Assembly: GCA_003104895.1 (NCBI GenBank)
Contig: PQAG01000207.1
Location: 1 to 13,029, forward strand
DNA: 13,029 nt
DNA from: Nitrosomonadales bacterium
GTDB taxonomy: Bacteria; Pseudomonadota; Gammaproteobacteria; Burkholderiales; Sulfuricellaceae
Direction: 5' to 3'
Shown here: piece after piece, positions 6,042 to 13,029 of the stretch
Numbering within the stretch: position 1 is the first letter of the stretch
Layout of the letters: every line of letters starts with the position of its first letter
Notes under the pieces: generated by a model
Seen by the model: only the letters and a program-made list of their open reading frames with translations
The model's database searches: none
What the model was told of the DNA's origin: nothing
Program-made: the position numbers and the translations under genes

Positions 6042-7319
6042 ATGAGTGCACCTGACAATACGTTTTACGTTGCGCCGGAGCAACTCTGTGCCGGGCTGTA
6101 CATCCACCTCGACCTGAGCTGGATGGATCACCCCTTCCCCTTCAGCAGCTTCAAGATCAAGAATGACGAGCAGCTTGCAACCATACGCCAGCTCGGCCTG
6201 TCTCGCATCCGTGTCGAGCCGGGAAAGAGTGCCTGCAAACCTCTCCCTCCTGTTTCGCGGGATGAGAAAGCCAGTATGCCTGCTGTCGCCGTTGTACCCG
6301 CAGATTCCGAAGCGACGAAGGAAAAGAAGCAACGCATCGAGCAGCTGAATCGCATCAAGCGTGATATTGCCGAAGTGGAAAAAGAATTTCAGCAGGCGGC
6401 GGAAACGGTCAGGAATATTGCCCGCAACATTTACTCACGGCCCCAGGAAGTCAGGCAGGAAGCCGAAAAACTGGTGGGAAAGATGGTGGAATCCATTCTT
6501 TCCAGGGGCGATGTGATGGTCCATGCAATGAGTGAAAAACTCGGCGAGGATGCCTACTTTCATGCCCTCAACGTGACCGTGCTTTCCCTGATCCTGGCCA
6601 AGGCGCTCGGCATGGGGGAAGAGGAGAGCAGGCATCTTGGCGTGGGAGCCATGTTTCACGACATCGGCAAGCTGGAGATCCCGCCGAAAATACTCATGAA
6701 AACCGATCCGCTGACCAAATCGGAACAGTCGTTTTTCGAGATGCACTGCGAATATGGTCTGGACATTGCCAACAAAACCGGTTTGCCGGAACAGGCTGCC
6801 GAAATCGTGATGCAGCATCACGAATACATCGATGGCAGCGGTTATCCGGGCAAGCTCAAGGCAGAGAACATTTCCCCGTTGAGCAAGATCGTCAGCATCG
6901 TCAATGTTTACGACAATCTGTGCAACCCGCACAATCCTGCCGAAGCACTGACTCCGCATGAGGCCTTGTCGCAGATGTTCGCCGTCAAGCGGAACAAGTT
7001 CGACGCGGCTGCATTGAAGGCTTTTATCCATTGTCTGGGCGTCTACCCGCCGGGGAGCATCGTGCAGCTATCCAACGAGATGCTGGGCATGGTGATTTCG
7101 GTGAATTCGGCCATGCCGCTCAAACCCAATGTCCTGGTTTATGATCCGGGGATTCCCAAGGACGAGGCAGTGATCATCAGCCTGGAACGGGAAGCCGACC
7201 TCAATATCAGCAAGAGCCTGAGGCCTGGCCAGCTGCCGCGCGAAATATATCAGTACCTGAATCCGCGCAAGCGGGTGACCTACTATTTCGACCCCAAGAA
7301 GCAGAATGAACATGCCTGA
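6042..7319 (+). CDS. HD-GYP c-di-GMP phosphodiesterase with N-terminal DUF3391-like domain
   Basis: Cytoplasmic 425-aa protein predicted to hydrolyse cyclic di-GMP. The N-terminal ~60 residues (QLCAGLYIHLDLSWMDHPF) look like DUF3391, common on HD-GYP proteins of beta- and gammaproteobacteria. A charged, probably coiled-coil linker rich in Glu/Lys/Arg follows (about 88-150). The catalytic domain has HDIGK (His206-Asp207) and HHEYIDGSGYP (259-269), i.e. both the HD metal site and the intact GYP signature, so activity is expected. The C-terminal extension after about 330 (LGVYPPGSIVQLSNEMLGMV) is the usual one for this subfamily. It begins 2 bp after bpt, and its end overlaps the hybrid kinase start by 14 bp, arguing for co-translation of an enzyme and a sensor. 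Confidence 0.95.
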   Translation: MSAPDNTFYVAPEQLCAGLYIHLDLSWMDHPFPFSSFKIKNDEQLATIRQLGLSRIRVEPGKSACKPLPPVSRDEKASMPAVAVVPADSEATKEKKQRIEQLNRIKRDIAEVEKEFQQAAETVRNIARNIYSRPQEVRQEAEKLVGKMVESILSRGDVMVHAMSEKLGEDAYFHALNVTVLSLILAKALGMGEEESRHLGVGAMFHDIGKLEIPPKILMKTDPLTKSEQSFFEMHCEYGLDIANKTGLPEQAAEIVMQHHEYIDGSGYPGKLKAENISPLSKIVSIVNVYDNLCNPHNPAEALTPHEALSQMFAVKRNKFDAAALKAFIHCLGVYPPGSIVQLSNEMLGMVISVNSAMPLKPNVLVYDPGIPKDEAVIISLEREADLNISKSLRPGQLPREIYQYLNPRKRVTYYFDPKKQNEHA

Positions 7320-9630
7320 CGGGAGCCCCGCCCCGTCGCGCCAGGATTTTGCCCTGGGCGTGTTCGACCATGATCGTGAAGCGGTCATGGTGGTGGACCC
7401 GCGCTCGCTCAAAATCGTCGAGGCAAACCAGCAAGCGTGTGCCAGCCTGGGGTATGAGCATCAGGATCTGGTCCAGTTGCCGGTAACCGATATCGAGGCT
7501 TCCATACAGGACATGTTTTTCTGGGACAGTGTCAGTGCCGGGATCTGTTCCGATATCGACGATATGGAAAGTCTTTACCGGCGCAGCGATGAAAACTTTT
7601 TTCCGGTGGAAAAATCGCTGCGCCGCGTGCAGATCAAGGGCCGGGACTGGCTGCTTCTCCTGTTTCGCGATATCTCGGCAAAAAAAGCGCAGGATGAGGC
7701 GCTGGAGCACTCCTCCTCGCTCATCGCCGCGACACTTGAAGCGACAGCGGACGGCATACTGGTTACACGGCCTGATGGCCGTATCAGCCACATGAACCGC
7801 CATTTTACGCGCATGTGGAAAATCCCGCATGAGCTGCTGGCGGAGGGGGACGACCAGAAAATCCTTGAATTCATGGAGAGCCATGTGCAGGATTTGGCGC
7901 TCTACCGGCTGCGCCTGAATGGAACGCTGGGCGGGGAAGATGCGGCTGAATTCGACACCATCGAGCTCAAGGATGGCCGCTTTCTTGAGCGATACCTGGT
8001 GCCGCTCAATATCAGCGGAAAATTGAGTGGAACGGTTTTCAGTTTCCGGGATATCACGCAGCGCCGGCAGGCGGAGGAGGAGCTGCGCCGTGCCAAGGCG
8101 GAGGCGGAGGCGGCCAGCCGGGCCAAGAGCGATTTTCTGGCCGTCATGAGCCATGAGATCCGCACCCCCATGAACGGCATCCTGGGCATGATGGATCTGG
8201 CGCTGGATACCGGCCTTACAGCGCTGCAGCGCGAATATCTGGATATCGTCAAATCGTCGGCCGATTCCCTGCTGACGATCATCAATGACATCCTCGACTT
8301 TTCCAAGATCGAGACCGGGAAGCTGGCGCTGGAAAGCATTCCATTCGATCTCGCAGCGGCCCTGAACGATGCAATGCGCTTGCTGGCTTTCCGGGCGGAA
8401 CACAAGGGGCTGCAGTTACTACTGGATATTCAGCCCGGAGTGCATACGCATGTCCTGGGTGACGCTGGCCGGCTGGGCCAGATCATCACCAATCTGGTGG
8501 GCAATGCCATCAAGTTCACGGAGCATGGAAATATCGAAGTGCGCGTCTGGCCAGAAACGCCAGGCGGCAATGACGGGCTGCTGCATTTCAGTGTCGCGGA
8601 CCAGGGGATTGGCATCCCCAAGGAAAAACAGGCCGCCATTTTTGATGCCTTTACCCAGGCGGATGGCTCGATCTCGCGCAAATTCGGGGGCACGGGGCTG
8701 GGCCTGTCCATCGTGCTCAGGCTGGTCGGCATGATGGGCGGCAAGCTGTGGGTGGAAAGCGAAGAAGGGCAGGGCGCAACATTTCACTTTACAGCGCATT
8801 TTTCGCCCGCCCCGGCCGCTGCCGCCGGGTCTGCCGGCGAGCATTACTGCGAAATTCCTGCTTTCCGGCTGAGCGGGCTGAACATCCTTCTTGTGGAGGA
8901 TAATGTCATAAACCGGAAGCTTGCAGTGACCCTTCTGGAAAAGGGGGGCTGCAGGGTCAAAGTTGCTTCAAACGGCGTCGAGGCACTGGACGCACTGGCT
9001 GCTCAGACCTTTGATCTGGTATTGATGGATGTGCAAATGCCGCTCATGGGGGGTATCGAGGCAACGCAGGCTATTCGCGAACGGGAAAGCAAGAACGAAG
9101 CTCATACCCCGATTATCGCAATGACTGCGAACGCCATGCAGGGCGACCGTGAGCGCTGCCTTGCGGCAGGCATGGATGGCTACATCAGCAAGCCGCTGAA
9201 CAAGACCCAGATGTTCGCCACCATCACGGAAATCGTGCGGCGCTACAAGATTGAACCGGTTCCCGCTGAAACCGCTGGCAATATCCTGATCCCCTTCGAC
9301 TATGCTCGGGCGCTGGACAGTGCCGATCGAGATGTCATTGAAATCATTGGCCAGCTTTTTCTTGATTCCTGTGCGGATTATCTGGCCGGCTTGAAAACGG
9401 CCATTGACGAAGGCCAGGCGGAACAGCTCGGACTGGCGGCGCACACCTTCAAAGGGCTGCTCGGAAGTTTTGCGGCCGAGCCTGCGATTCAGCAGGCGGC
9501 CAGGCTGGAAATCCTGGCGAAGCAGGCTGACCTGGCCGGGGCATCCTGTTGCCTGGCCCGGCTGGAACAGGAAATCGCCATTTTCCTGCCCTGTCTCAAA
9601 GCTTTGCTCGCAAGGGAGGCCCATGCCTGA
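7306..9630 (+). CDS. Soluble hybrid histidine kinase: PAS-PAS-HisKA-HATPase-REC-HPt
   Basis: Phosphorelay sensor kinase of 774 aa with no transmembrane segment, so its signal is cytoplasmic. Two PAS-like modules occupy about 15-125 and 135-252 (the latter ending FSFRDITQRR). A short Ala/Glu-rich coiled coil (255-273) leads to the H box SHEIRTPMNG (His283). The ATPase has the N box at Asn400, DQGIG (432-436) and GGTGLG (461-466). The receiver (about 525-645) has phospho-acceptor Asp575 in LMDVQMP, Thr607 in the AMTANA segment and Lys629. The C-terminal HPt domain carries His713 in AAHTFKGLLG. All phosphotransfer residues are present, so it can run His-Asp-His internally and hand over to a separate regulator not encoded here. 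An ATG two codons later (7312) is an alternative start. The overlap with the HD-GYP gene suggests it controls or cooperates with c-di-GMP turnover (inference). Confidence 0.95.
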   Translation: MNMPDGSPAPSRQDFALGVFDHDREAVMVVDPRSLKIVEANQQACASLGYEHQDLVQLPVTDIEASIQDMFFWDSVSAGICSDIDDMESLYRRSDENFFPVEKSLRRVQIKGRDWLLLLFRDISAKKAQDEALEHSSSLIAATLEATADGILVTRPDGRISHMNRHFTRMWKIPHELLAEGDDQKILEFMESHVQDLALYRLRLNGTLGGEDAAEFDTIELKDGRFLERYLVPLNISGKLSGTVFSFRDITQRRQAEEELRRAKAEAEAASRAKSDFLAVMSHEIRTPMNGILGMMDLALDTGLTALQREYLDIVKSSADSLLTIINDILDFSKIETGKLALESIPFDLAAALNDAMRLLAFRAEHKGLQLLLDIQPGVHTHVLGDAGRLGQIITNLVGNAIKFTEHGNIEVRVWPETPGGNDGLLHFSVADQGIGIPKEKQAAIFDAFTQADGSISRKFGGTGLGLSIVLRLVGMMGGKLWVESEEGQGATFHFTAHFSPAPAAAAGSAGEHYCEIPAFRLSGLNILLVEDNVINRKLAVTLLEKGGCRVKVASNGVEALDALAAQTFDLVLMDVQMPLMGGIEATQAIRERESKNEAHTPIIAMTANAMQGDRERCLAAGMDGYISKPLNKTQMFATITEIVRRYKIEPVPAETAGNILIPFDYARALDSADRDVIEIIGQLFLDSCADYLAGLKTAIDEGQAEQLGLAAHTFKGLLGSFAAEPAIQQAARLEILAKQADLAGASCCLARLEQEIAIFLPCLKALLAREAHA

Positions 9631-9667
9631 ATTGGCATTCGTCTTGACAATATAAGGGTTAATTCAT

Positions 9668-10462
9668 ATGCAGCAGTACCTTGATCTCATGCGCCATGTC
9701 CAGATGCATGGCAACCAGAAATCCGACCGCACCGGCACGGGCACGGTGAGCGTGTTCGGCTACCAGATGCGTTTCGATCTGGCGCAGGGCTTTCCGCTGG
9801 TGACCACCAAGAAATGCCATCTCAAGTCCATCATCCACGAACTGCTATGGTTTCTGCAGGGCAGCACCAATATCAAGTACCTCAAGGACAACGGGGTTTC
9901 GATCTGGGACGAATGGGCGGACGAGAACGGCAACCTAGGGCCGGTCTACGGCTACCAGTGGCGTTCCTGGCCAACGCCGGACGGACGCCACATCGACCAG
10001 ATCGCCCAGGTGGTGGAACAGGTCAGAAACAACCCGGACTCGCGCCGCCTGATTGTCAGCGCCTGGAACGTGGCCGACGTCGACAAGATGAAGCTGCCGC
10101 CGTGCCATGCCTTTTTCCAGTTCTACGTGGCGGATGGCAAGCTGTCCTGCCAGCTCTACCAGCGCAGCGCCGATATTTTCCTGGGCGTGCCCTTCAACAT
10201 CGCTTCCTATGCGCTGCTGACCATGATGGTGGCCCAGGTGACGGGCCTCAGGCCGGGCGATTTTGTCCATACGCTGGGCGATGCGCATCTCTACCTCAAT
10301 CACATGGAACAGACCCGCGAACAGCTTTCGCGCCAGCCTCGCGCGCTGCCGGTGATGAAAATCAACCCGGATGTGAAGAGCATTTTCGACTTCAAATATG
10401 AAGACTTCAGTCTCGAAGGCTATGACCCCCATCCTGCGATCAGGGCGCCGGTGGCCGTATAG
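9668..10462 (+). CDS. thyA: Thymidylate synthase
   Basis: Converts dUMP and methylenetetrahydrofolate to dTMP and dihydrofolate in the cytoplasm. At 264 aa it has exactly the length of the short E. coli-type enzyme. Visible signature parts are SDRTGTGT (19-26, dUMP phosphate loop with Arg21), the catalytic Cys146 in LPPCHAFFQF, QLYQRSADIFLGVPFNIASYA, and the C-terminal APVAV that closes over the active site. A ribosome site AAGGG (9654-9658) lies 9 nt before the ATG. The 37-bp gap after the kinase gene has no terminator, so read-through from the signalling genes is likely. Its product dihydrofolate is the substrate of FolA, encoded one gene further on. Confidence 0.98.
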   Translation: MQQYLDLMRHVQMHGNQKSDRTGTGTVSVFGYQMRFDLAQGFPLVTTKKCHLKSIIHELLWFLQGSTNIKYLKDNGVSIWDEWADENGNLGPVYGYQWRSWPTPDGRHIDQIAQVVEQVRNNPDSRRLIVSAWNVADVDKMKLPPCHAFFQFYVADGKLSCQLYQRSADIFLGVPFNIASYALLTMMVAQVTGLRPGDFVHTLGDAHLYLNHMEQTREQLSRQPRALPVMKINPDVKSIFDFKYEDFSLEGYDPHPAIRAPVAV

Positions 10463-10478
10463 GGGTGGCCAATCAGCA

Positions 10479-10505
10479 TAAATCGGGTTAGAGTCTGGCG
10501 GATAA
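10479..10505 (+). promoter_or_regulatory. Sigma-28 (FliA) type promoter for the chemoreceptor gene
   Basis: TAAA (10479-10482), a 15-bp spacer and GCGGATAA (10498-10505) match the flagellar consensus TAAA-N15-GCCGATAA with one mismatch and the exact spacing. It lies between thyA and a chemotaxis receptor gene, a class normally transcribed by sigma-28. Transcription would start near 10512-10514, so the leader is very short and starts almost at the ribosome site GGAGGGGGAG (10513-10522). Because folA is coupled to the receptor gene, this promoter should also feed folA. Confidence 0.7.
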
Positions 10506-10526
10506 TAAATATGGAGGGGGAGAGCA

Positions 10527-12152
10527 ATGAACTGGATTACACATAGCATCCGCAACAAGCTGCTGCTCATTTCCGGCGGGGGTACGGTATTCCTGCTGGC
10601 GGCAGCCCTGCTGGGTCTTGGGCTTTCCTGGAACAGCATTCAGTTTTTTCAGCATCAGGTTGAAGCGCGGCGGGCAGAACAGAACCAGATTCTGGCTATC
10701 CAGGGGGAATTCAAAATCCAGGTGCAGGAATGGAAAAACGTTCTGTTGCGTGGCAGCGATCCGGCATCCCTGGAAAAATACTGGAATAATTTTGAAAAGC
10801 AGGAGGGCAAGGTGCGCGACGGAGTCGGCGCCTTGCTGCAACGGATTGATGATCCCGCAGTGAAGGATTCGCTCAAGCAATTTCAGGCGGAGCATCAAAA
10901 AATGGCCGATGCCTACCGCAAGGGGCTGCAGGCCTTCAGGGATGCCAATTTCGACAGCAAAGCTGGAGACAAGGCTGTCAAGGGCGTGGATCGCGTGCCC
11001 ACAGAGCTGTTGATCGCAGCGAGCGAGAGTTTGTCTGCCATTGCCGATCGAGAGTCTGAGCAGACTGCCGCCCGGGCGCGTTCGGGTGTCATGTGGAGCC
11101 TGGGGATGATGGGCATGGCCATCGTGATGGCGCTGGTCACTTTTTTGTGGATGGTGCAAAAAACCATTCTGACCCCGGCAAAAAATCTGGTCCAGGATTT
11201 CGAATCCATCGCCAGGGGGGATTTTTCCCATTCCATCCGCCAGTCCACCCAGGATGAAATCGGCACTGTTGCTGCATCGGCAGAGCGGCTGCGCACGGAT
11301 GTAGCCAAAATTCTGGCCGATGTGGAACAGTCGACAGTGGACTTGCACGCCGCTGCCACCCGGCTTGCAGCCTCTTCCACCCGGGTGGCTTCGGGATCCC
11401 AGCAGCAGAGCGATGCTGCTGCAACGACTGCCGCCGCGGTGGAAGAGATGGCGGTGAGCATTGCATCGGTGGCAGAGAGCGCGGAAAACGTGAACCAGCT
11501 TTCCCGGCAGAGCCTGGAGCGCACCGTCACGGGTAATGAGAAATTGTCCGAACTGATTGGCGAGATCAGCGAGGTGGAGTCCTCGGTGGATGAAATCGGC
11601 CGCTCTGTCACCGAATTTGTGCGCAGCACGGAAGCGATTACCAACATGACCCGCCAGGTCAAGGATATAGCCGATCAGACCAATCTGCTGGCGCTTAACG
11701 CCGCCATCGAAGCGGCGCGGGCGGGTGAGCAGGGGCGGGGTTTCGCGGTGGTGGCCGACGAGGTGCGCAAGCTGGCCGAAAAATCAGCGCAATCCGCCAC
11801 TCAGATCGATCAGGTGACCCTGACCCTGAGCCAGCAGGCTGCGCTGGTGGAACAGGCGATCCTGCGCGGCCATGAATCGCTGGCCGCCAGCCAGGATCAC
11901 CTCGAACATGTGGCGGTGGCGCTGGGCGAGGCCAACCAGTCCGTCAGCGAAGCCAGCAGCGGGGTGGATTCGATCACGCTGTCGGTGAACGAACAGAGGA
12001 GCGCCAGCAACGAGATCGCGCGCAATGTCGAGCGCATCGCGCAAATGGCGGAAGAGAATGGCGAAGCAGTGCAGCAGAATACTGCCGAAATAAATAGCAT
12101 GGAACTCATGGCAAGCCATTTGCACGAGTCGGTAAACAGATTCAAGTTATGA
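10527..12152 (+). CDS. Methyl-accepting chemotaxis protein
   Basis: Transmembrane chemoreceptor, 541 aa. It has an N-terminal membrane helix (about 11-34), a periplasmic, probably helical-bundle domain of about 150 residues containing QEWKNVLLRGSDP (67-79), a second helix (about 188-210), a HAMP domain (about 211-263) and a long cytoplasmic helical hairpin. The hairpin tip is the near-invariant CheA/CheW contact region, from IADQTNLLALNAAIEAARAG (381-400) through GRGFAVVADEVRKLAEKS (403-420). The ligand is not evident. There is no C-terminal CheR/CheB-tethering pentapeptide; the protein ends NRFKL. It sits behind a sigma-28-like promoter and a strong ribosome site and shares an ATGA stop/start overlap with folA. 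That it splits thyA from folA is unusual. Confidence 0.96.
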   Translation: MNWITHSIRNKLLLISGGGTVFLLAAALLGLGLSWNSIQFFQHQVEARRAEQNQILAIQGEFKIQVQEWKNVLLRGSDPASLEKYWNNFEKQEGKVRDGVGALLQRIDDPAVKDSLKQFQAEHQKMADAYRKGLQAFRDANFDSKAGDKAVKGVDRVPTELLIAASESLSAIADRESEQTAARARSGVMWSLGMMGMAIVMALVTFLWMVQKTILTPAKNLVQDFESIARGDFSHSIRQSTQDEIGTVAASAERLRTDVAKILADVEQSTVDLHAAATRLAASSTRVASGSQQQSDAAATTAAAVEEMAVSIASVAESAENVNQLSRQSLERTVTGNEKLSELIGEISEVESSVDEIGRSVTEFVRSTEAITNMTRQVKDIADQTNLLALNAAIEAARAGEQGRGFAVVADEVRKLAEKSAQSATQIDQVTLTLSQQAALVEQAILRGHESLAASQDHLEHVAVALGEANQSVSEASSGVDSITLSVNEQRSASNEIARNVERIAQMAEENGEAVQQNTAEINSMELMASHLHESVNRFKL

Positions 12153-12649
12153 AGCCGGTCCGCTTCTCCATCATTGCAGCAATGGCGGGCAACCGCGTCA
12201 TCGGCATCAACAACACCCTGCCGTGGCGCCTCCCGGCCGATCTGGCCCATTTCAAGGCGCTCACGCTGGGGCACCATATCATCATGGGGCGCAAGACCTA
12301 CGAGTCGCTGGGCAAGCCCTTGCCGGGCCGGATTTCAGTCATCGTCACGCGCGACCGGGATTTTTCCGTGCCCGGTTGCGTGGTGGTGCATACGCTGGCG
12401 GATGCCATGGCGGCCTGCGAGGGAGATGCAGAAGCGTTTTTTATCGGCGGCGCCGACCTTTACCGCCAGGCGCTGGAACTGGCGCACCGCATCTATCTGA
12501 CCGAAGTCAGAACCGAGGTGGCCGGGGATGCCTGGTTTCCTGAATTTGACCGCGCCAGGTGGCGGGAATCGTCACGCAAGCACTGCCAGGCGGACGAGAA
12601 GAATGGTTTTGACTATGATTTCGTGACTTATGATCGTGCTGACAAGTAA
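12149..12649 (+). CDS. folA: Dihydrofolate reductase
   Basis: Reduces dihydrofolate to tetrahydrofolate with NADPH, closing the cycle opened by ThyA. The 166-aa length is typical of chromosomal bacterial enzymes. It shows IIAAMAGNRVIGINNTLPW (8-26, with the active-site loop and Trp26), the catalytic acid Asp31 in LPADLAHFK, the cofactor motif MGRKTYESLG (46-55), IVTRDRDF (65-72) and FFIGGADLY (97-105). The start codon overlaps the chemoreceptor stop as ATGA, so translation is probably coupled to that gene. The stop codon overlaps the ribosome site (TAAGGAG) of the following gene. Confidence 0.97.
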   Translation: MKPVRFSIIAAMAGNRVIGINNTLPWRLPADLAHFKALTLGHHIIMGRKTYESLGKPLPGRISVIVTRDRDFSVPGCVVVHTLADAMAACEGDAEAFFIGGADLYRQALELAHRIYLTEVRTEVAGDAWFPEFDRARWRESSRKHCQADEKNGFDYDFVTYDRADK

Positions 12650-12658
12650 GGAGTCGAG

Positions 12659-13029
12659 ATGCAAATGATGAAATGGATCCTGCTCATGATGCTGGCCGTT
12701 CCTTCCCTGGCCCTGGCTGACGGCAAAACCGCTCTGACGTGGTATGGCCACGCCGCTTTCAGGCTTGTGACGCCCTCCGGCAAGGTGCTGCTGATCGACC
12801 CCTGGCTGACCAACCCCGCCAACAAGAACGGCAAGGAAGACCTGGCCAGACTCGACAAGGCGGATCTGATCCTGATCACCCACGGCCATTTTGACCATGC
12901 CGGCAACAGCGCAGAAATCGCCAAAAAGACCGGCGCCCGGCTGGTGACGACCTTTGACCTGGGCAAGGCGCTGGCAACTTACGGCGGCTACCCGGAAAAG
13001 CAGATGGGCTCCGACACCCAGGGTAATTT
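12659..13029 (+). CDS. Exported metallo-beta-lactamase-fold hydrolase (UPF0173/UlaG-like), 3' end cut by window
   Basis: The first 123 codons of a gene that runs off the window. The start ATG is preceded by AAGGAG, which overlaps the folA stop. Residues 1-20 look like a cleavable signal peptide (Lys5, hydrophobic WILLMMLAVP core, ALA before Asp21), so the mature protein is likely periplasmic. The mature part begins LTWYGHAAFRL, then LLIDPWLTNP, and the metal-binding motif THGHFDH with His75, His77, Asp79 and His80. This is the arrangement of metal-dependent hydrolases of the UPF0173 group, whose typical members are cytoplasmic. The substrate is unknown. The tight spacing (9 bp) suggests it continues the receptor-folA transcript. 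Confidence 0.88.
   Translation, partial: MQMMKWILLMMLAVPSLALADGKTALTWYGHAAFRLVTPSGKVLLIDPWLTNPANKNGKEDLARLDKADLILITHGHFDHAGNSAEIAKKTGARLVTTFDLGKALATYGGYPEKQMGSDTQGN

Noticed and set aside
8097..8114. Short GGCGGA tandem repeat in the kinase gene
   Set aside because: It encodes the Ala/Glu-rich coiled coil before the H box (AKAEAEAAS) and needs no other explanation.
7207..8403. Long minus-strand open frame (398 codons) opposite the HD-GYP and kinase genes
   Set aside because: It mirrors conserved coding sequence of the PAS and HisKA regions. No family motif or own ribosome site is visible.
9644..9649. Perfect TTGACA before thyA as a -35 box
   Set aside because: At 17-bp spacing the -10 box would fall on the thyA start codon, leaving no room for the transcript start or the visible ribosome site. 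It is most likely chance.
10501..10506. GATAAT before the chemoreceptor as a sigma-70 -10 box
   Set aside because: The matching -35 position reads ATAAAT, a poor fit, while the same bases fit the sigma-28 consensus with exact spacing.

Overview
The window is a compact stretch (about 60% G+C, few gaps) of what looks like a betaproteobacterial chromosome. Nitrosomonadales-like (Sulfuricella/Gallionella type) is my best guess, from the aat-bpt pair, a DUF3391-type HD-GYP protein, enhancer-binding-protein biology and chemotaxis genes. No sequence search was possible, so the taxonomy is inference. I see no mobile element, CRISPR array, tRNA or rRNA.

Layout: (1) 1-1308 (+) is the nearly complete end of a UMF1-type MFS permease. 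It converges on, and overlaps by 12 bp, a minus-strand sigma-54 enhancer-binding protein (bEBP) gene with a cysteine-bearing PAS domain (1297-2631). (2) The divergent region 2632-2928 is the most notable part. It holds a sigma-70-like promoter for the bEBP, an overlapping 20-bp near-palindrome suited to an upstream activating sequence, a textbook -24/-12 sigma-54 promoter facing right, and about 105 nt later a perfect 10-bp GC hairpin followed by nine Ts. No protein gene lies between that promoter and terminator. They therefore bracket a candidate sigma-54-dependent small RNA with three stem-loops and exposed C-rich, anti-Shine-Dalgarno-like segments. (3) 2929-4552 (+) carries a membrane-anchored alpha/beta hydrolase and a glutathione S-transferase-like protein, 10 bp apart. 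(4) 4626-9630 (+) is a tight run: aat and bpt (both N-degron aminoacyl-tRNA-protein transferases), an HD-GYP c-di-GMP phosphodiesterase, and a soluble hybrid histidine kinase (PAS-PAS-HisKA-HATPase-REC-HPt). The last three junctions overlap or are 2 bp apart. (5) 9668-12649 (+) is thyA, a methyl-accepting chemotaxis protein behind a sigma-28-like promoter, and folA overlapping the chemoreceptor by ATGA. (6) 12659-end is the start of an exported metallo-beta-lactamase-fold hydrolase, cut by the window edge.

Functionally the region mixes housekeeping (thymidylate/folate cycle, N-end rule tagging) with signalling (bEBP, c-di-GMP turnover, phosphorelay, chemotaxis). The gene order places several housekeeping genes in transcription units that may be driven by signalling or motility promoters.
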